Positions 51,125-61,071 of a stretch of DNA of 64,000 nucleotides are shown in pieces. The position numbers and the translations under genes were made by a program. A model generated the notes under the pieces. That model had not been told where the DNA came from. It made no database searches and saw nothing but the letters and a program-made list of their open reading frames with translations. Source of the stretch: an uncultured Dorea sp. (GTDB taxonomy: Bacteria > Bacillota > Clostridia > Lachnospirales > Lachnospiraceae); assembly GCA_910584615.1 (NCBI GenBank), contig CAJUAM010000016.1, positions 1 to 64,000 on the forward strand. Direction: 5' to 3'. Each line of letters starts with the position of its first letter. Positions within the stretch are counted from its first letter, which is position 1.

Positions 51125-53350
51125 ATGGATACATGGTACTGGGTATTTGAATATGGGAAGGTATTCTGCGGGTACTTGTTTTTGATGTTTATCTGGCCCT
51201 TAGTTGTGTTTGAATGGCATCTGCGGACAAAGGATGTGATCTATCGTTTCAGTTTTTGCGTTACAGTGCAGATCGTGATCATCAATATCATAGTTCTCCG
51301 TCTTGGGCTGTTTCACATTCTGAACCGGCAGATCGTGATGATCCTTTTTTACGGTCCCTTTATCGCAGCACTTATGAAAAAGATAGCGAAGCGCCGTACT
51401 AAGACGGTCGATACGGTAAAGAAGAAACAAAAGCTTCGCAGGAGGATCAGGCTCAGGATAAAGGAAATATGGTGGAGGTTCAGTATGCGTGCAGGAGAAT
51501 ACAGTATGCTGGCTGTTATCCTTATTTTTGGGATCATGTATTTTTCTTATGGTTCTTCGCAGGTATGCTCCTATGGATTCGGGGACTTATATGTACATCA
51601 TGAATGGATATACGCGCTTACGAAAGGAAATGTATTTTCAGGCGGAGTATATCCGCAGGGGATGCACTGTTTTATCTATTGTCTGGATGCGCTTTTTGGC
51701 ATAAGGGTGTACAGCAGTCTTTTGTTTTTACAGGGAATACATGTAGCGGTGCTGCTTTTTTCAGCATATGCCCTGTTAAGGGAAGTGTTTCACTGGCGGT
51801 ATACGCCAATGTTTGTACTGGCACTTTTTTTGACATTGGATCTGCTTAACGCAGACCAGATCTACAGCATGTTCCGGCTTCAGATCACGTTACCGCAGGA
51901 ATTCGGCCTGCATACACAGTTTTTGTGTGCTTTGTTTCTGGTACGTTATCTGAAAGATGAACACCGTTTTATCCGAAATCAAAAGTCTTCCCGGTATTAC
52001 TGGAGTGATAATCTGTTTTTGTTTATGATGTCTTTGGCCGCATCCATCTCTGTCCATTTTTATACTACGATCATGGCATTTGTCATGTGCGCCGCGTTTG
52101 CTGTGTTTGCCGTGAAAAAAATATTTGTAAAGAAACGTCTGATCCCCCTTGCGGCTGCTGTATTGTGCGGGTGTTTTCTTGCGGTCATGCCGATGGCAGG
52201 AGCTTTGGCTTCAGGTGTCCCTTTTAATTATTCTATTCGGTGGGCAGTGAACACGATGGATGGGGAAGAGACCAGAAACTTTGACAATAGTACGGATAAG
52301 GGTCTGCAAAGGAAAGAAAAGTCTGTGAAGCTGATCCCTGTAAATGCGGCAGGAGAGATTTATGAAAAAGGCTATAAAGCTTTATATGGACGAAAAAGGG
52401 CAAATGTGATCTTATGCATTACAGGAGCTGTGATCGCTGCCTGCGTTTTGCTCCGAAAGAGGGATAAATGGAACCTTAGAAAGATTGTCAGCGGGTATCT
52501 GCCGATGATTTTATTCACTTTCCTGTTCGTGCTGATCTATGCGGCTCCGCATATAGGATTGCCGTCAGTGATCTCCGATTCGCGGTTTTTAAGCGTCGGA
52601 CATATGATGGTGCTGGCAGTTGTGATGATGCCGGCTGATATGGTATTTTCCGTATTATCCTGCTGCTGCAGGGAGTTTTTTATGCAGGTGCTGTCATGCT
52701 TTTTGGTGCTTGGGATCTATGTATCTACCATCGTGCTCGGACATTTTCATGGATATCTGTTTTATGAGCTGACAAGATATAATGCGGCAGTGGAATTGAC
52801 AAATACGATCATAGAAAGCTTTCCAAAGAAGGATTATGTGATCGTGGCGCCTACGGATGAGCTGTATCCTGTTATCAAGTATGGATGGCACGAAGAACTT
52901 CAGACATTTATCCGTAATACTGAAAGCGAAAGCTATACGCTCTCGCCGGGACATGTGTTTATCTATGTGGAAAAAAGGCCGCTCCAGTACGCGCAGGCAT
53001 ACTTCTTTCAGGGTCCGTCATGGCTTGCGCAGGAAAAATATATGGATATCTACTGGGATAAATATTCTAAAAAATATCCGGATACAGGGGCGAGTCAGGC
53101 TCCGAAGATAACAGCATCTGAAGTCTCGGAAAAAGCAGCCGGAAAACAAATGCCGGAGTATGAAAACAGCTGGTTTACATATACGAAGCATGACAGCCGC
53201 ACGATCCTGGAATCAAAGGCATATGACTGGTGCCGGCGTTTTCAGAGACAGCATCCGCTTGAGATGGATATCTATTATGAGGACGATGATTTTGTCTGTT
53301 ATTACTTCAGGCAGGATTTAGGTATGCCGTTTAATTTGGGGATGAACTAA
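51125..53350 (+). CDS. Multi-spanning membrane protein, GT-C-like
   Basis: The 741-residue protein has roughly 11-13 transmembrane helices in two blocks (about residues 10-80 and 125-540) and a C-terminal external domain of about 190 residues. Motifs in the first large external loop, YGFGDLYVHHEWIYALT and YPQGMHCFIYCLDAL, resemble GT-C polyprenyl-phosphate-sugar transferases, where an Asp followed by His is catalytic. It is flanked on both sides by DUF4874-type genes and may act with them at the outer face of the membrane. Confidence 0.65.
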   Translation: MDTWYWVFEYGKVFCGYLFLMFIWPLVVFEWHLRTKDVIYRFSFCVTVQIVIINIIVLRLGLFHILNRQIVMILFYGPFIAALMKKIAKRRTKTVDTVKKKQKLRRRIRLRIKEIWWRFSMRAGEYSMLAVILIFGIMYFSYGSSQVCSYGFGDLYVHHEWIYALTKGNVFSGGVYPQGMHCFIYCLDALFGIRVYSSLLFLQGIHVAVLLFSAYALLREVFHWRYTPMFVLALFLTLDLLNADQIYSMFRLQITLPQEFGLHTQFLCALFLVRYLKDEHRFIRNQKSSRYYWSDNLFLFMMSLAASISVHFYTTIMAFVMCAAFAVFAVKKIFVKKRLIPLAAAVLCGCFLAVMPMAGALASGVPFNYSIRWAVNTMDGEETRNFDNSTDKGLQRKEKSVKLIPVNAAGEIYEKGYKALYGRKRANVILCITGAVIAACVLLRKRDKWNLRKIVSGYLPMILFTFLFVLIYAAPHIGLPSVISDSRFLSVGHMMVLAVVMMPADMVFSVLSCCCREFFMQVLSCFLVLGIYVSTIVLGHFHGYLFYELTRYNAAVELTNTIIESFPKKDYVIVAPTDELYPVIKYGWHEELQTFIRNTESESYTLSPGHVFIYVEKRPLQYAQAYFFQGPSWLAQEKYMDIYWDKYSKKYPDTGASQAPKITASEVSEKAAGKQMPEYENSWFTYTKHDSRTILESKAYDWCRRFQRQHPLEMDIYYEDDDFVCYYFRQDLGMPFNLGMN

Positions 53351-53351
53351 G

Positions 53352-54818
53352 ATGGCACGAAAACACAGAGTAAAATCAGGAGAATTTTTTTGCGGCAGAC
53401 AGATGGTGTTTATCTTACTTTTGATGATACTGGCGGTGCTTGTACTGCCGGCATGGTGTAAAGTTCTGATCGGAGGCAGTATAAGGACTAAGGCGTATAC
53501 ATTTACGGAATCATCAAGGGTGCTTAAGAATCCAAACAGAGGATTTTACCATCTCTACAGCTTCACGATCACAGATGATAAGACGGATTATGAAGGGCTT
53601 ACTGCGCAGATCAGTGAGAATGATGCGGATACAAAGCTTATGATGGCCCAGATAAACATCCAGTTTTACAAAAACAGAGAGATCACAAAGCAGGGCCTTG
53701 ACAATATCAGAGCTCTCTTAGATGTGCTGGAAATGGCAGAAAAGCGGCTGATCATACGGTTTGTCTATGATAAGGACGGGAAGAATGAACAGAATGAGCC
53801 GGAAAGTATGGATATTATCTTAAAACATATGGAACAGTTAGAAGGAATTCTGAAAAGCCACAGCAGACAGATATTTATTGTGCAGAGTCTTTTCGTAGGC
53901 AACTGGGGAGAGATGAATGGGACACGCTATGATTCAGATGAGGATTTCAGAAAGCTTTCCAAGAAGCTTTCTGAGGTGACGGATGAATCTACGTATCTTT
54001 CTGTGCGGATACCGGCACAGTGGAGGAGGATCTTAAAGACTGACGATCCGTTGTCAGAAGCGGCAGACGGCGCTTTATCTGCCGGAAGACTTGGACTTTT
54101 TAATGACGGGATGCTCGGCAATGAGAGTGATTATGGGACTTATAGTACAGCTGCAGATCAGGATGCAGATAATGTACGCTTTAAGCGCATGAGCCGCAAG
54201 GAAGAGATCAGATTTCAGAACCAATTGTGCCGCAGGGTGCCTAACGGCGGAGAAGTCATCAATGACAATGTCTATAATGATTTTAATAATGCCGTGAAAG
54301 ACCTTCGGGCCATGCATGTCTCTTATATGAATAAAGTGTATGATGAAAAGGTCCTGAATAAATGGAAGAAGGTTACAGTGACAGAAGAGGGATGCTTTTA
54401 CGGAATGGATGGTCTCAGCTATATAGAGCGCCATCTGGGTTATCGTCTGGTCTTAAAAGATGTATTTTTTGAGCGGGATATGAAAAGGAAATGTCTGTCT
54501 GCAGGGGTGAGGATAAAGAATACCGGGTTCGCGCCCCTTTACAGAGAACCAAAGATCAGGATCATTCTTCAGAATGAAGAGGACAGTGAACTTCAGGTTT
54601 ATCCTGTAACTCAGTCACTGCGGGAACTTTCAGGAGGAAATGAAGCAAAAAATATACAGACGCTTAGCGCGGACATACCATTTGAAAAACTTGCGGGCAA
54701 AAAATATACTGTGTATTTTTCCATGGTGGATATGGATACGGGCGAACATATCCTGTTAGGAAATGAGGAAGACGAGGAGCAGTACGGATATCGGATCGGT
54801 ATGGTTGAATTGCAGTAG
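53352..54818 (+). CDS. Membrane-anchored DUF4874/DUF4832-like protein
   Basis: The 488-residue protein begins with a basic stretch and one hydrophobic helix (about residues 18-36, VFILLLMILAVLVLPAW), an export signal or anchor. The body repeats the motifs of the paralogue at 49788: NPNRGFYHLYSF, RLIIRFVYDKDG, FVGNWGEMNGTRYD, RIPAQWRRIL, LFNDGMLGNESDYGTYS and YIERHLGYRLVL, ending in a beta domain. The fold suggests a glycan-active enzyme acting outside the cell. The catalytic acids are not certain, but conserved Glu and Asp in NWGEM and FNDGM are candidates. Confidence 0.8.
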   Translation: MARKHRVKSGEFFCGRQMVFILLLMILAVLVLPAWCKVLIGGSIRTKAYTFTESSRVLKNPNRGFYHLYSFTITDDKTDYEGLTAQISENDADTKLMMAQINIQFYKNREITKQGLDNIRALLDVLEMAEKRLIIRFVYDKDGKNEQNEPESMDIILKHMEQLEGILKSHSRQIFIVQSLFVGNWGEMNGTRYDSDEDFRKLSKKLSEVTDESTYLSVRIPAQWRRILKTDDPLSEAADGALSAGRLGLFNDGMLGNESDYGTYSTAADQDADNVRFKRMSRKEEIRFQNQLCRRVPNGGEVINDNVYNDFNNAVKDLRAMHVSYMNKVYDEKVLNKWKKVTVTEEGCFYGMDGLSYIERHLGYRLVLKDVFFERDMKRKCLSAGVRIKNTGFAPLYREPKIRIILQNEEDSELQVYPVTQSLRELSGGNEAKNIQTLSADIPFEKLAGKKYTVYFSMVDMDTGEHILLGNEEDEEQYGYRIGMVELQ

Positions 54819-54841
54819 GTATACAGGGAGCAGTACATAAA

Positions 54842-55960
54842 GTGGGAAAAACAAAATCAAAAATCATGTTTTTTACAGGTGATCTGAGCAGCTGCGGCGG
54901 GACGCAGCGAGTCTTGTCTGTCATAGCAAACGGACTTTCAAGGCGGGGATATCCGGTGCTCATCGTAAGTTTATGCGGGCAGGAACATAGCTTTTTTAAG
55001 CTGGAGGAAAAGATAACAATATACTGGGCCAGACAGGAACGTAATGCAGCAGGGATTAAAGGATCTTTTTGTTATCTGGCGGCAGTTTTAAAAAAGGAGA
55101 GGCCGCGGTTTCTGGTGGATGTGGATACGGTGCTTGGCTGCTATTCTTTTTTCCTGAAGCGTCTGAGACCAGAGATTTACTGGGTTTCATGGGAACATTT
55201 TACGTTCTGCCATCCATTTAAAAAGAACAGGTTGTTGAGGAAGCTTGTGAGAAGATTAGTTGTCAGATATGCGGATCACCTGGTAGTGCTGACGGAAGCA
55301 GATAAAAAGAGCTATGAGAAGAAGCTAAGACCTCGATGCCTTGTTACACGTATCTATAATCCTGTATCCTGTAAAGACCTTAGCTTAAAATACAGGAAAA
55401 AGCCGGTGATCTTCGCGGCAGGAAGACTTGTAGAGGAGAAAGGCTTTGATCTTCTTATCCGAAGCTGGAAATTGCTGGAGCAAAGATATCCCCAGTGGTC
55501 AGTAGTCATTGCAGGTGATGGAAAAGACAGGAGGAGACTTGAGAAAATGGCCAAGGCTGCAAAGCTTAGACGGCTGCGTTTTACAGGAATCGTAACAGAT
55601 ATAGAAAAGTACTATGAAACGGCTGCATTTTTTGTACTTCCGTCCAGATACGAAGGTTTTGGAATGACACTGGCGGAGGCAATGAGTTATTCAAGTCCTG
55701 CTGTCAGTTATGCCTGCCCGGAAGGACCGAAAGAAATCGTAGCGGACGGTGAGAACGGGTTTCTTGTGCCGCAGGGGAATATAAAAGAATTTGCCCGGAA
55801 GATGGGGACTTTGATGAAGGATGACAGGCTGCGTATTAGAATGGGAAAAAAGGCCAGAGAGGATGTCCGGCGGTTTGAGACAGAGCTTATATTGAATGAG
55901 TGGGAAAAGATATTTGCGGTGGGCAGTTTACTTCACAAAGATATGAGGAAAAAAGATTGA
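54842..55960 (+). CDS. GT4-family glycosyltransferase
   Basis: The GTG start has GGGAG 11 bases upstream. The 372-residue GT-B protein has FTGDLSSCGGTQRVLSVIANGL (acceptor loop, cited in part), YWVSWEHFTF, FAAGRLVEEKGFDLLI, VIAGDGKDRRRLE, and the EX7E region SRYEGFGMTLAEAMSYSSPAV. Proteins of this type often add a GalNAc or Gal residue to a lipid-linked glycan. Substrate unknown. It overlaps the next gene by TTGA. Confidence 0.9.
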   Translation: MGKTKSKIMFFTGDLSSCGGTQRVLSVIANGLSRRGYPVLIVSLCGQEHSFFKLEEKITIYWARQERNAAGIKGSFCYLAAVLKKERPRFLVDVDTVLGCYSFFLKRLRPEIYWVSWEHFTFCHPFKKNRLLRKLVRRLVVRYADHLVVLTEADKKSYEKKLRPRCLVTRIYNPVSCKDLSLKYRKKPVIFAAGRLVEEKGFDLLIRSWKLLEQRYPQWSVVIAGDGKDRRRLEKMAKAAKLRRLRFTGIVTDIEKYYETAAFFVLPSRYEGFGMTLAEAMSYSSPAVSYACPEGPKEIVADGENGFLVPQGNIKEFARKMGTLMKDDRLRIRMGKKAREDVRRFETELILNEWEKIFAVGSLLHKDMRKKD

Positions 55961-56964
55961 AAGTATCAGTGATCATCCCTGTGTATAACGCGCAAAAATA
56001 TATAAGAGCGTGTCTTTTGTCTGTAATGAGGCAGACATACCGTAAGCTGGAGATCATAGTCATTGATGATGGATCAGAGGATAAAAGCTTTGAGATTATT
56101 GAAAAATTAAAAAAGACAGACAAAAGGATCAGGCTTTTCAGACAGCAGAACCAAGGGGTATCGGCGGCAAGAAATACAGGACTTGGTAAAGCTACAGGCA
56201 GATATGTATTTTTTGTGGACAGCGATGATGTCGTTCACCCGCGCCTGATAGAAACACTTATAGAACAGGCAGAGTTTTGCCATGCAGAATTAATTTTCTG
56301 TACTTATGTAAAGCTTAACAGTGCCCGGATAGATAAAATAGCAGGAAGAGAAAAATTATGCCCTATATCTTTGCGTAATCTGTGGATAACAGGAGAGAGG
56401 AATGAATCTTTAGAGTGGTTCCATAAAAGATACAGCAGGGAATTGTCCTGTATCGGCGGTAAGCTGATACAGCGTCTGACGATAGGAGAAGTTCGGTTTG
56501 ATGAAACCCTTTCAATGGGGGAAGACACTGTATTTTTATACCATATATGCAAGAATCAAGTAGCGGTATCCTGTTTTGAGAGAGGGTGGTATTATTACCG
56601 GCAGCATAAAAAGAACGTGACAGCTTCCTATACGGATGCGCAGGATATCAGATATTTGAGAGCCTATAGGACAATAAGGGACGAGGAGCGTAAAAATGGG
56701 CGTATTCCGTGGGCATTAGAGTGGGAATACCGTTATGTATGGAAGCTTTTGTCAGAATATCTTACGGCGAAAAATGAAAAGAGAACAGAAAGAAGCAGCA
56801 TTTTGAAAGAGATGATAACAACGGAAAGAAGGCAGACTTTGTATCGGAAGCTCTCGGTCAGAACAAGAATGCTTTTTGACGTATTATATGCGGGCTGCAC
56901 CTATGTTCCCCTTGTCAGAAGCCTGTGGCTTATAAAGCAGAAGATATGTAAGCGCAAAGTTTAA
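55957..56964 (+). CDS. GT2 glycosyltransferase, TTG start
   Basis: TTG 55957 overlaps the previous stop (TTGA) and has GAGG 8 bases upstream; it gives the normal GT2 N-terminus MKVSVIIPVYNAQKYI. The 335-residue protein has IVIDDGSEDKS, AARNTGLGKATG and the DxD-type VDSDDVVHP (about residues 89-97), then a helical C-terminal region with SMGEDTVFLYHI. It is closely similar in layout to the next gene, so the pair probably arose by duplication. Confidence 0.88.
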   Translation: MKVSVIIPVYNAQKYIRACLLSVMRQTYRKLEIIVIDDGSEDKSFEIIEKLKKTDKRIRLFRQQNQGVSAARNTGLGKATGRYVFFVDSDDVVHPRLIETLIEQAEFCHAELIFCTYVKLNSARIDKIAGREKLCPISLRNLWITGERNESLEWFHKRYSRELSCIGGKLIQRLTIGEVRFDETLSMGEDTVFLYHICKNQVAVSCFERGWYYYRQHKKNVTASYTDAQDIRYLRAYRTIRDEERKNGRIPWALEWEYRYVWKLLSEYLTAKNEKRTERSSILKEMITTERRQTLYRKLSVRTRMLFDVLYAGCTYVPLVRSLWLIKQKICKRKV

Positions 56965-56989
56965 GTATGGTTTTTAAAAGGAGGAAGGC

Positions 56990-58240
56990 ATGGAAGGACT
57001 GATTTCGATCATTGTTCCGGTTTATAATTCGGCGCGGTATATCCGTGGCTGTGCGGATTCTGTTATAAAGCAGACATATCCTCATTTTGAAATGATATTG
57101 ATTGACGACGGATCAGAAGATAACAGCAGGAAGATCTGCGAAGAACTGTGTGTACAAGATGAACGGATCCGCCTGATAAACGGCAGGCATGAAGGGGTAT
57201 CCGCGGCAAGGAATAAAGGGATAGAAGCTGCGCGGGGAAAATATCTTTTTTTCCTTGACAGTGATGATATGATACATCCTCAGCTGCTTGAGTTTCTTGG
57301 CAGGCTGATGGAGGATAAAGGAGCGGCGGTCGGCACACAGAGACGATACCGTATGGAAAAAAGACTGGGTAAACCAAAAGAATGGAAAAAGGAAGACTAC
57401 GGCAGGGTGGAAAATGACTATCTGGAAAATGAAGAAGCATTGGAATGCCGGATATTTGCCAGCGCTGAGACAGCGCTTTTTGGGATTGGAGGAAAGATGA
57501 TCCTGAAAAGTGCGTTAGGATGTGTGCGTTTTTCTGAAAAGCTGTCTCACGGAGAAGATACTTTGTTTGTGTATCAGGTTCTTTCAGGCGGCGCGGACGT
57601 AGTGGTTTTGTGCCGTGACTGGTACTGCTACAGAAAGCATGAAGGAGGAACAAGCACTAAACTGTCTGTCGTAAGCTGCAATAGTATCTATAAGGCGGAA
57701 TGCTGTATCCGTAATCAGGAATTAGAGAGAGGGAAAAACCAGAATGCGCTTTTATGGGAGCTTGCAATTCTTAACACTATCATAGAATGGTATCAGTCAG
57801 GAAGGCAGAAAAAGGATGACGTCTTGATAAAATATGCAAGAAGCAGGATGGATATCGAAACGAAACAGACAATCTATCGGCAGGTCAGTGAGGCGAAGAG
57901 ACGGGAGATACATTTTTTGTTTTATTGTTATCCATTTCGCCGTATGCACTGGATATATCCTTATGTTATACACAAGATACACCGGATACATCAAATATAT
58001 CAGCCCCGGCTGTTATATCAGATCCAAAGACTGTCAGGTTATCCCGGGAGATATTACAGAAAAGTCCTGAACCTGATTCATATACACCGGTGGAGAGTAA
58101 GATGGGCATATAAAAATATAAAGTGGAAAGCAGTGTGGGCAGGTCAGATGATCTGGATCATCATCCGGAGAAGTATTTGGAAGGTCATGGATGTATATCA
58201 TGTGATTTCGCATGGGAGGGAACATTTAGATGGAGAATAA
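56990..58240 (+). CDS. GT2 glycosyltransferase with basic aromatic tail
   Basis: The 416-residue protein repeats the motifs of the gene upstream: ISIIVPVYNSARYIRG, LIDDGSEDNSRK, SAARNKGIEAARG, LDSDDMIHP and LSHGEDTLFVYQVL. After about residue 320 there is a tail very rich in Ile, His, Arg, Tyr and Trp, for example HKIHRIHQIYQ, ending in WAGQMIWIIIRRSIW. Such a tail could bind the membrane surface. It is absent from the sister gene. AAAGGAGG precedes the ATG. Confidence 0.86.
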   Translation: MEGLISIIVPVYNSARYIRGCADSVIKQTYPHFEMILIDDGSEDNSRKICEELCVQDERIRLINGRHEGVSAARNKGIEAARGKYLFFLDSDDMIHPQLLEFLGRLMEDKGAAVGTQRRYRMEKRLGKPKEWKKEDYGRVENDYLENEEALECRIFASAETALFGIGGKMILKSALGCVRFSEKLSHGEDTLFVYQVLSGGADVVVLCRDWYCYRKHEGGTSTKLSVVSCNSIYKAECCIRNQELERGKNQNALLWELAILNTIIEWYQSGRQKKDDVLIKYARSRMDIETKQTIYRQVSEAKRREIHFLFYCYPFRRMHWIYPYVIHKIHRIHQIYQPRLLYQIQRLSGYPGRYYRKVLNLIHIHRWRVRWAYKNIKWKAVWAGQMIWIIIRRSIWKVMDVYHVISHGREHLDGE

Positions 58241-60446
58241 GAAAGATAAAGCAAAGGTGGGTATCCTTACATTTCACTGCTCGGATAATTACGGCGCGAT
58301 GCTGCAGGCATACGGTCTGAAAGAATATCTGCGAAGTCATGGCATCAGGGCAGAAATTGTCCCTTATGAGCCGCCATATATGACCGGCAGACATTGGTGG
58401 ATCCCTTATATTCCTATAGGAGATAAATCAAAATGGATACGTTTTGCGAAAAGCGGATGGAAATCGCACCGTCAGATAGGAAGTGACTTTTTCCGTCTGA
58501 GGAAAAATATGAAAAATTTCAGAAAAAGATATCTGCTGTCAAAAGGTCAGAGAAGATTGTTTTTTCCCTGTCAGCTAAAGAGACTTTCCTATCAGGTGTA
58601 TATTGTAGGAAGCGATCAGATCTGGAACCCGGATATTACCTGCGGTCTGAGGAAGGAGTACTTTGGTGTTTTTGAAAATAAAAAGAAACAAAAAGTAATC
58701 GCTTATGCGGCCAGTTTGGGAGGTGCCTCACTTTCCGGTCAATATGATGATGGATTTTCGGAGTACATAAATCATTTAGATGCTGTCTCAGCAAGAGAAG
58801 AAGCGGCAGTTCCATATATTAACCGGTTTTATAAGAAAAAAGTTACGGCAGTTTTAGATCCGGTATTTTTTCTTGGCAGGGAAGAATGGGAAAAGGTGGA
58901 AAAACTGCCGGATGAAGAGAGATATATACTTGTGCATATGACAGAACGGACACAGGAAATCATTGATTACGCAAAAAAACTCTCAAAAGACACCGGCCTT
59001 ATGGTGATAGAGCTTCGTACCAACGCAGGAGGAATAACCGAGGAGAGTTTTTTTACAGTGTATACGGCGGGACCAGCGGAGTTTTTAGGTTATATCCACA
59101 AAGCGGATTACGTGGTGACGAATTCTTTTCATATGACGGCATTCAGTATCATCTACCAGAAACAGTTTATCATATTCCTGCACAGAAGTCTTGGGGCCAG
59201 GATCCGCAATATCCTTAAATTGCACGGATTAGAGAACAGATTGTATGAAGAGGAAAAAGGGATAGAGGAAAAAGCTTTTATAGATTGGAGTGAGGTGGAA
59301 AAAAGAACAAAGGAAAATATAAAAGTGTCAGAAAACTATCTGCAGAAACATTTGTCAGAACATCACGTACAAAAGGAAGAATGCTGTGGATGCGGCGCCT
59401 GCGCGGCAGTCTGTCATACTAAAGCACTCCGGATGTTATGTGATGATGAGGGCTTTAGGTATCCATATATTGACCGGAATCTGTGTGTGAGTTGTAATCA
59501 GTGTGAACAGGTGTGTCCGTTAAGGTCTGAGAGGAAAAGCTTAAAGGGGAATCTTTATTTTGGAGCACAGGCAAGGAGTGAAAAGATACGGTATTCCAGC
59601 TCATCAGGGGGTGTGTTTGAGATCTTGGCACAGTATGTCCTGAGACGGCAAGGTGTTGTCTATGGGGCTGGCTACAATGAGCGGATGGAGGTGATCCATC
59701 AGGAAATCGACAGTGAAGAGCAGTTAGACAAGATCAAGAGAACGAAGTATGTCCAAAGCAATATGGAAGGACTGTATCACAGGATAGAACAGAGATTGAA
59801 AGAAAACCGATGGGTATGTTTCTGTGGGACGCCCTGTCAGGCAGAGAGTCTTAAGTTGTTTTTAAATCATGACTATGACAGGCTTATTCTTGTTGATCTG
59901 ATATGCTACGGAGTACCTTCGCCGGGCATATGGAAGGAATATGTGCAGTATCTGGAAAAAGAACATGGCGGGAAGATGACAGACTTTTCCTTCCGGGATA
60001 AAAGAAACCGGGATAACGGACATATGCGTTCTTATATCATAGATGGGACAGAATATGTGGATTCTTTGTATGAAGATATTTTCTGCCGGATCTATTTTAC
60101 AAATCATATATTAAGACCGTCCTGCCATAATTGTAAATTCTGCAGTGTTGACAGAGACAGCGATCTTACGATAGGAGATTTCTGGGGAATTGAAAATGTC
60201 AGGCCGAAGATAGATGACGGAATGGGAACGTCTCTGGTCATCATACATACAGACAAAGCAAAAAAGATATGGGATCAGATTAAAAGTGGACTTGACTGGT
60301 TTGCCTGTGAAAAAGATGAGGTGCTCCAGCCGCGCCTTCAGAGTGCTACGAATATGGCGCGGGACCGGGAGGACTTTATGCGCCGGTATATGACAACTTT
60401 GTTTTCAGAATTTATAAAGTCGGAGCAGGAAAAGAGGCAGAAATGA
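58230..60446 (+). CDS. Polysaccharide pyruvyltransferase fused to F420-hydrogenase-beta-like domain
   Basis: The N-terminal 370 residues are a CsaB-type pyruvyltransferase fold: GILTFHCSDNYGAMLQAYGL, YIVGSDQIWNP, then TNSFHMTAFSII. From about residue 385 come two 4Fe-4S clusters (CCGCGACAAVC; CVSCNQCEQVCP). A Coenzyme F420 hydrogenase/dehydrogenase beta C-terminal-like domain follows (YSSSSGGVFEIL; CFCGTPCQAESLK; CHNCKFCSVDRDSDLTIGDFWG). The first half could add a ketal-pyruvate to a glycan; the redox half has no established role in such loci. The 738-residue frame shows no break. Confidence 0.88.
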   Translation: MENKKDKAKVGILTFHCSDNYGAMLQAYGLKEYLRSHGIRAEIVPYEPPYMTGRHWWIPYIPIGDKSKWIRFAKSGWKSHRQIGSDFFRLRKNMKNFRKRYLLSKGQRRLFFPCQLKRLSYQVYIVGSDQIWNPDITCGLRKEYFGVFENKKKQKVIAYAASLGGASLSGQYDDGFSEYINHLDAVSAREEAAVPYINRFYKKKVTAVLDPVFFLGREEWEKVEKLPDEERYILVHMTERTQEIIDYAKKLSKDTGLMVIELRTNAGGITEESFFTVYTAGPAEFLGYIHKADYVVTNSFHMTAFSIIYQKQFIIFLHRSLGARIRNILKLHGLENRLYEEEKGIEEKAFIDWSEVEKRTKENIKVSENYLQKHLSEHHVQKEECCGCGACAAVCHTKALRMLCDDEGFRYPYIDRNLCVSCNQCEQVCPLRSERKSLKGNLYFGAQARSEKIRYSSSSGGVFEILAQYVLRRQGVVYGAGYNERMEVIHQEIDSEEQLDKIKRTKYVQSNMEGLYHRIEQRLKENRWVCFCGTPCQAESLKLFLNHDYDRLILVDLICYGVPSPGIWKEYVQYLEKEHGGKMTDFSFRDKRNRDNGHMRSYIIDGTEYVDSLYEDIFCRIYFTNHILRPSCHNCKFCSVDRDSDLTIGDFWGIENVRPKIDDGMGTSLVIIHTDKAKKIWDQIKSGLDWFACEKDEVLQPRLQSATNMARDREDFMRRYMTTLFSEFIKSEQEKRQK

Positions 60447-61057
60447 TGAAAGATGCAATAGAAAAATTTCGGAATTGGGAATGGGAAACCTATAAAAAGA
60501 GAAAGCTCGCCAAGATAAAAAAGAAAGATTTTACGATCATAGCTTCAAACTGCGGCGGAACTTTCATTTATTACGATATGGGGCTTACATATCTTACACC
60601 GACGGTTAATCTGAGTATAGAGATGAATGACTTTGTTAAAATGGCTGAAAACCTCAAGTGGTATATGGAACAGGATTTTACCAGGATTTGTGAGGAAGGA
60701 AAATATCCCGCAGGAATGCTTGGAGATATAAGGGTGGATTTTGTTCATTACGATACGTTTGAGGAGGGGGTCAGAAAGTGGGAGGAGAGAAAAAAGAGGA
60801 TCAACTGGGATAATCTTTTTATCATGGGTACAGATAAGGATGGCTGTACTTATGAGACGATTCAGCGTTTTGACAGACTTCCCTATAAAAACAAGGTGAT
60901 CTTTACGCATGTAAAGTATCCGGAGTTTTCGTCGGCGCATTACATAAAAGGGTTTGAAGACAGAAATGAACTGGGCGTGGTCACTTTTTTTAAAAAACAG
61001 TTTTTGAAGCGGAGATATCTGGATGATTTTGATTATGTCAAATTTCTGAACGGTTAA
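60443..61057 (+). CDS. DUF1919 polysaccharide-locus protein
   Basis: The 204-residue protein overlaps the previous gene by 4 bases. It shows the DUF1919 pattern: FTIIASNCGGTFIYYDMGL, TPTVNLSIEMNDFVKM, LGDIRVDFVHYDTFEEGVRKWEERKKR (cited in part: VDFVHYDTFEEGV), then FIMGTDKDGCTYETI. Such proteins appear in exopolysaccharide loci and may be small glycan-modifying or transferase-like enzymes. No membrane segment. Confidence 0.85.
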   Translation: MMKDAIEKFRNWEWETYKKRKLAKIKKKDFTIIASNCGGTFIYYDMGLTYLTPTVNLSIEMNDFVKMAENLKWYMEQDFTRICEEGKYPAGMLGDIRVDFVHYDTFEEGVRKWEERKKRINWDNLFIMGTDKDGCTYETIQRFDRLPYKNKVIFTHVKYPEFSSAHYIKGFEDRNELGVVTFFKKQFLKRRYLDDFDYVKFLNG

Positions 61058-61071
61058 AAGGGGGATAGAAA

